35,894 bases of DNA, from NCBI GenBank assembly GCA_947505205.1, contig CANNKD010000010.1:1-35894 (forward strand), read 5' to 3'. The stretch comes from Bacteroidota bacterium (GTDB lineage: Bacteria > Bacteroidota > Bacteroidia > Bacteroidales > F082). Each line of letters opens with the position of its first letter. Positions within the stretch are counted from its first letter, which is position 1. A program made the position numbers and the translations under genes. Shown here piece by piece: positions 32,176 through 35,894 of this stretch. The notes below the pieces were generated by a model, which saw nothing but the letters and a program-made list of their open reading frames with translations, had not been told where the DNA came from and did no database searches.

Positions 32176-32766
32176 ATCAGAAAATTTAGGTTCAAAGCGC
32201 ACTTAGAGTTGTACAGTTTTTCCGTATTTATTTTTCCAGTTCAAAGATATTTAATGTTTTCGTAGAATTTAATTAAATCATTGATTTTTAGCAGCCGATC
32301 AAACAAAAACCCGGGTTACTTTAAGAGGCAGGGATTTTTTTATCATTAGTTGAATCTTTCAACTTGGCGTCAGCGTAACATATGGGCTGTGTGTGCTTGC
32401 GGTGGCAGGTGATACTTCGGTTTCTCGCTGCCTCACGATCGTATTCTTCGAAGGTCATTGCGCATTTCTGGTTAATAATATACTCTGAGTTTAGACTAAA
32501 TGTGTAATTTATGCTTTTCATACACTTAATCCAACGCTTTATCTTAACCTAAACTTCATCATTTGGTAATATTAACTTCATACTGGTAAATTACTTTTGC
32601 AATATAATTTAAATGCATCCTTGAGTAAAGTCATACAAGTTCGGGTTAGAAAAATTTATTCCGTTAATCATTTTTCTGGCTGTCTTGTTATTGAAAATCA
32701 ATATCTTCCATATAAGTTGGTTCGTCTTAGAAACCGCATCTCAGTAATTCAAATCAAACTTTTATA
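32176..32766. other. 591-bp gene-free stretch upstream of the metallophosphoesterase
   Basis: It contains the minus-strand -7 box for the PH-like protein gene (TATCTTTG, 32242-32249), a 10-bp palindrome AACCCGGGTT at 32308-32317, and a GC-richer patch at about 32365-32440. A 66-codon minus-strand frame at 32321-32521 shows no family signature and is not called. A TACTTTTG -7 box at 32592-32599 (plus) could serve the downstream operon, but the nearest TTTG is 26 bp away, outside the usual range. Confidence 0.5.
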
Positions 32767-33624
32767 ATGAAAGACCATCCAAAAAGAAGGAAGATTGAAG
32801 TTTTAATTATTTCCGATGTTCATCTGGGAACATACGGTTGCCAAAGTAAAGCGCTTATTAATTATCTGGAAAGTATTAAGCCAAAAACCGTTGTGTTAAA
32901 CGGAGATATTATCGATATGTGGCAGTTTAGCAAACGCTTCTGGCCAAAAAGTCATATGCGCATTGTGCATCAGATTATTAAATGGGCAAGTCAGGGAGTA
33001 AAAGTTTATTATATCGCAGGCAATCACGACGAAATGCTACGTCGTTTTACAGGTTTCAAGATGGGTTCGCTCATGATTGAAAACAAACTTTTACTTGAAC
33101 TGGACGGTAAAAAAACATGGATTTTCCATGGCGATGTATTCGATGTCACCATGCAACATTCAAAATGGCTCACGCGTCTTGGTTCACATGGCTACGACCT
33201 GTTAATACTCATCAATGCTTTTGTTAACTGGGTTTCGGAGCTTTTTGGGAAAGGGAAAATTTCATTATCGAAAAACATCAAAAACGGCGTGAAGCAGGCT
33301 ATGAAATTTATCAATGATTTTGAAAAAACAGCCGCTGAAATTGCCATTGCCAATGGTTACGATTATGTTATATGCGGCCATATCCATCATCCGGAGATTA
33401 AAACCATACAAACTGAGAAAGGTAAGGTGGAGTATATGAACTCGGGCGACTGGATTGAAAACCTTACCGCTCTTGAATACAATGACAATGTTTGGAGTTT
33501 GTATCGTTACAACGAAAACGACTTTAGCGAAAAGCAACACGATCATGAAGATGAGTTATCGACAATGAGTACCGAGAAAATCTTCGATCAAATGCTCACT
33601 GAATTTATGATTATCCAAAAATAA
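32767..33624 (+). CDS. LpxH-like calcineurin-type metallophosphoesterase
   Basis: This 285-residue cytoplasmic or membrane-associated phosphoesterase has the full di-metal motif set: SDVHLG (Asp17, His19), NGDIIDMWQ, AGNHDE, FHGDVFD and GHIHHPEI. The NGDIIDMW and GNHDEMLRRF stretches, and the hydrophobic helical insertion at about residues 125-160, recall UDP-2,3-diacylglucosamine hydrolase (LpxH) and the related membrane-active group. In its context it might instead process another lipid- or sugar-linked pyrophosphate. It leads a plus-strand operon, with the glycosyltransferase 13 bp downstream. Since LpxH paralogues are common in Bacteroidota, the gene symbol is withheld. Confidence 0.85.
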   Translation: MKDHPKRRKIEVLIISDVHLGTYGCQSKALINYLESIKPKTVVLNGDIIDMWQFSKRFWPKSHMRIVHQIIKWASQGVKVYYIAGNHDEMLRRFTGFKMGSLMIENKLLLELDGKKTWIFHGDVFDVTMQHSKWLTRLGSHGYDLLILINAFVNWVSELFGKGKISLSKNIKNGVKQAMKFINDFEKTAAEIAIANGYDYVICGHIHHPEIKTIQTEKGKVEYMNSGDWIENLTALEYNDNVWSLYRYNENDFSEKQHDHEDELSTMSTEKIFDQMLTEFMIIQK

Positions 33625-33637
33625 AAAAACACGATCC

Positions 33638-34684
33638 ATGAAAATATTATATGGGATACAAAGTACTGGAAATGGTCATATTACGCGTGCCATCGAATTG
33701 ATTCCGTATTTAATGGAATGGGGTGATTTAGATGTGCTCTTGAGCGGAAGCCAGTCGGATATTGAAATGCCATTTAAGGTAAAATATCGCTTTAATGGCT
33801 TGTCGTTTGTTTTTGGAAAGCAAGGTGGCGTTGATGTTTGGAACACCTATTGGAACATGAAGACCATGAAACTCATGAAGGAAATCAATAATTTACCTAT
33901 CGAGAAATACGATTTGATTATCAGCGATTTTGAACCAGTTACAGCATGGGCTTCTTTAAAAGCCGGAAGGGTTTGTGTTGGTTTGAGTAATCAGATGGCA
34001 AGTATGCATCCATTAGCGCCTTCACCTAAAAAAATAGATCTACTTGGTAAACTTATTCTTTCGCAATATGCACCCTGCAGCATTGCTTATGGATTTCATT
34101 TCAAATCACTCGACCAGCATATTTTCACACCCATTATTCGTAAGGAAATCAGGGAATTAACGCCAAGTAATGAAGGTCATTATACTGTTTATCTTCCAGC
34201 TTATTCCGATGAAAAAATCATTAAAAGCCTTTCTCAGTTTGAAAAGATCAGATGGGAAGTTTTCTCTAAACACAACAAAAAAAAATTCAAAGAGAAGAAT
34301 ATTTCTATTCAACCAATTAATAATGGACAGTTTGTGAAGAGTCTTGTTTCGTGTGAAGGTGTGTTGTGTAATGCAGGATTTGGCACAACGAGCGAGGCGT
34401 TGTTCTTGCAAAAGAAGTTGCTGGTGATACCCATGAAAAACCAGTATGAGCAACATTGCAACGCTGCCATGTTAAAATCGATGGGCGTGCATGTAATTAA
34501 AAAACTTGGTGAAAAAAATCATGAGAAAATTGGAAATTGGCTTTCAGAAAACAATACTGTGCAAGTCGATTATCCGGATAATGCGCGTGAAATAGTTGAT
34601 TTAATTGTGCGTCATCATGGGTTTAAACCAAAAAAAACAGCCATTCCTGAAACTATTACAACCAACCTGTTTCAAAACTTATGA
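33638..34684 (+). CDS. GT28-like glycosyltransferase (Glyco_trans_1_3 / MJ1255 type)
   Basis: This 348-residue protein has the two-Rossmann GT-B layout. The N-terminal YGIQSTGNGHITRAIELIPY is the glycine-rich loop with His typical of GT28/MurG-like and UDP-glucuronosyltransferase-like enzymes. YDLIISDFEPVTAWAS is the acceptor-side segment. The C-terminal VLCNAGFGTTSEALFLQKK and IPMKNQYEQHCNAAMLKSMG form the nucleotide-sugar site. There is no signal peptide or membrane helix, so it is cytoplasmic or peripheral. Related enzymes glycosylate lipids (MurG, MGDG synthase) or polyprenyl carriers. Its stop overlaps the start of the GH1 gene (ATGA), so the two are translationally coupled. Donor and acceptor are unknown. 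Confidence 0.85.
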   Translation: MKILYGIQSTGNGHITRAIELIPYLMEWGDLDVLLSGSQSDIEMPFKVKYRFNGLSFVFGKQGGVDVWNTYWNMKTMKLMKEINNLPIEKYDLIISDFEPVTAWASLKAGRVCVGLSNQMASMHPLAPSPKKIDLLGKLILSQYAPCSIAYGFHFKSLDQHIFTPIIRKEIRELTPSNEGHYTVYLPAYSDEKIIKSLSQFEKIRWEVFSKHNKKKFKEKNISIQPINNGQFVKSLVSCEGVLCNAGFGTTSEALFLQKKLLVIPMKNQYEQHCNAAMLKSMGVHVIKKLGEKNHEKIGNWLSENNTVQVDYPDNAREIVDLIVRHHGFKPKKTAIPETITTNLFQNL

Positions 34685-35894
34685 GTCAGCATTTTGTAAA
34701 GGATACAAAACCAATTATTTGCAGCGTTATCGATTTTAAACCGGATTTTGTTTGGGGTGTTTCAACCTCGGCACTGCAAACGGAAGGAGCCTTTGATATT
34801 GATGGAAAAGAATCTTCTATTTGGGACGCATTTGCAACGAAAAAAAATGTTATCTTTAACAATGATTCCCCTTCTGTAGCTTGCGATTTCTATCACCGTT
34901 TCGAAGAAGACATCAACATAATCAAGCAATTAGGAATACCAAATTTCAGGTTTTCGTTGTCATGGCCAAGGATACTTCCCAAGGGCACAGGCATCATCAA
35001 TCAGGCAGGTATTGACTTTTACCATCGTGTAATTGATCATTGTCTGAAAAGTGGTATCGAACCCTGGATTACTATTTATCATTGGGATTTGCCGCTCGAA
35101 CTCGAAAAAAACGGAGGATGGACGAACAGAGAAATTCTTCATTGGTTTGAGGAATTTGTGCAGGTTTGCATTACATCCTTCGGTTCGAAAGTGAAAAACT
35201 GGATGATTTTGAACGAACCCATTGTTTTCACTGGAGCCGGCTATTTTGTGGGCATGCATGCTCCCGGAAAAAAAGGTATTTCCAATTTTCTGGCAGCTTT
35301 GCATCATGCCAATCTCTGTCAGGGAATCGGATTACGAACTATCAAACAGCATTATCCGAATGCACGGGTCGGAACCACATTCAGCTGTTCGCATATCACC
35401 TCTTTTACTGAACGGGAAAAAGATAAGTTGGCATCAAATCGTATCCATACTTTGCTCAATAGATTGGCAATTGAGCCCTTGCTGGGTTTGGGATACCCGA
35501 TAAACGATCTTCCAACTCTCGGAAATATTAAAAAATGGATTAAACAAGGTGATGAAACTGCTATTAAGGCCGAGTTCGATTTTATTGGTATTCAGGTATA
35601 TACGCGGGAAGTTGTTACGCATAGCATGTTTATACCTTATCTCAAAGCAAAACTTGTTCCAGCCGCAAAAAGAAAGGTGTATCACACCAAAATGGGTTGG
35701 GAAATCTACCCAAAAGCTTTGCAGAACATGATCGAACATTTTGCAGCTTATGAAGCTGTAAAAGAGATATTTATTACTGAAAATGGTGCTTCATTTGCCG
35801 ATGAGGTTACCGATGGTATTGTTGATGATCAGCAACGTATTGATTATCTAAAAACCTATATTGAAAAATTGTGTAAGATAGTTAGCGAAACGCC
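34681..35894 (+). CDS. GH1 family glycosidase (3'-truncated by window edge)
   Basis: The gene begins at the ATG that overlaps the previous stop and stays open to the end of the window (404 full codons of an expected 430-460). There is no signal peptide, so it is cytoplasmic. GH1 hallmarks are FVWGVSTSALQTEGAFDIDG near the start, FRFSLSWPRILPKG, YHWDLPLELEKNGGW, then WMILNEPIVFTGAGY with acid/base Glu179, and FITENGASFADEV with nucleophile Glu367. Members hydrolyse beta-glucosides, galactosides or related bonds with retention, and some transfer sugars between lipids. Strict coupling to a glycosyltransferase suggests both act on one glycoside pool, for example synthesis and turnover of a glycolipid; that is inference. 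The substrate is not readable. Confidence 0.93.
   Translation, partial: MSQHFVKDTKPIICSVIDFKPDFVWGVSTSALQTEGAFDIDGKESSIWDAFATKKNVIFNNDSPSVACDFYHRFEEDINIIKQLGIPNFRFSLSWPRILPKGTGIINQAGIDFYHRVIDHCLKSGIEPWITIYHWDLPLELEKNGGWTNREILHWFEEFVQVCITSFGSKVKNWMILNEPIVFTGAGYFVGMHAPGKKGISNFLAALHHANLCQGIGLRTIKQHYPNARVGTTFSCSHITSFTEREKDKLASNRIHTLLNRLAIEPLLGLGYPINDLPTLGNIKKWIKQGDETAIKAEFDFIGIQVYTREVVTHSMFIPYLKAKLVPAAKRKVYHTKMGWEIYPKALQNMIEHFAAYEAVKEIFITENGASFADEVTDGIVDDQQRIDYLKTYIEKLCKIVSET

Noticed and set aside
32321-32521. Minus-strand 66-codon frame
   Set aside because: There is no family signature, and it crosses the GC-richer patch and ends in sequence that looks non-coding. It may be a remnant, but support is lacking.

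Overview
The window is a low-GC, gene-dense piece of a Bacteroidota chromosome. Evidence for the phylum: promoters with the TTTG / TAnnTTTG pattern, weak ribosome binding sites, many LxxC lipoproteins, a C-terminal type IX secretion (T9SS) sorting domain on a secreted nuclease, a 67K-type SppA, a secreted OmpA/TPR protein, and the deoxynucleoside kinase-FolK pairing. It looks most like the Bacteroidales/Marinilabiliales side of the phylum, but that is an impression, not a placement.

Positions 1-15297 read as a glycoprotein (N-glycan) degradation locus. It holds the 3' part of a GH2 beta-mannosidase, a secreted endonuclease/exonuclease/phosphatase (EEP) protein, a ROK sugar kinase and FucP/GluP-type sugar transporter on the minus strand, a T9SS-exported S1/P1-type nuclease, an uncharacterised three-gene surface module (lipoprotein, outer-membrane barrel, lipoprotein), a Tat-exported glycosylasparaginase, a GH20 beta-hexosaminidase lipoprotein and a GH92 alpha-mannosidase lipoprotein. 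The glycosidases together match each bond in Man-alpha-Man-beta-GlcNAc-beta-GlcNAc-Asn. The transporter and kinase could take in and phosphorylate a released sugar. No SusC/SusD pair or endoglycosidase is visible.

Positions 15298-19962 hold a degenerate 8-bp tandem repeat, a secreted C1 aminopeptidase-like protease, two small membrane proteins, an S37-type serine peptidase and an EamA transporter. A tRNA-Gly(GCC) and a tRNA-Leu(UAA) follow on the minus strand, each with its own terminator. Next come mutS (minus) and a divergent TrmH-type RNA methyltransferase, then a large OmpA-like/TPR outer-membrane protein with two tandem promoters and a strong terminator.

Positions 26355-28300 (minus) are a compact housekeeping cluster: deoxynucleoside kinase, folK and a membrane-anchored glucosaminidase. 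sppA follows on the plus strand behind an intergenic region with two perfect inverted repeats. Positions 30566-32175 (minus) look accessory: a ParE/ParD toxin-antitoxin pair and a membrane protein with PH-like segments, flanked by unusual non-coding sequence. The right end is a tightly coupled plus-strand operon: an LpxH-like metallophosphoesterase, a GT28-like glycosyltransferase and a cytoplasmic GH1 glycosidase running off the window. Its function is not obvious, and a role in glycolipid metabolism is possible.

All assignments come from reading motifs by eye; no database search or structure prediction was run.
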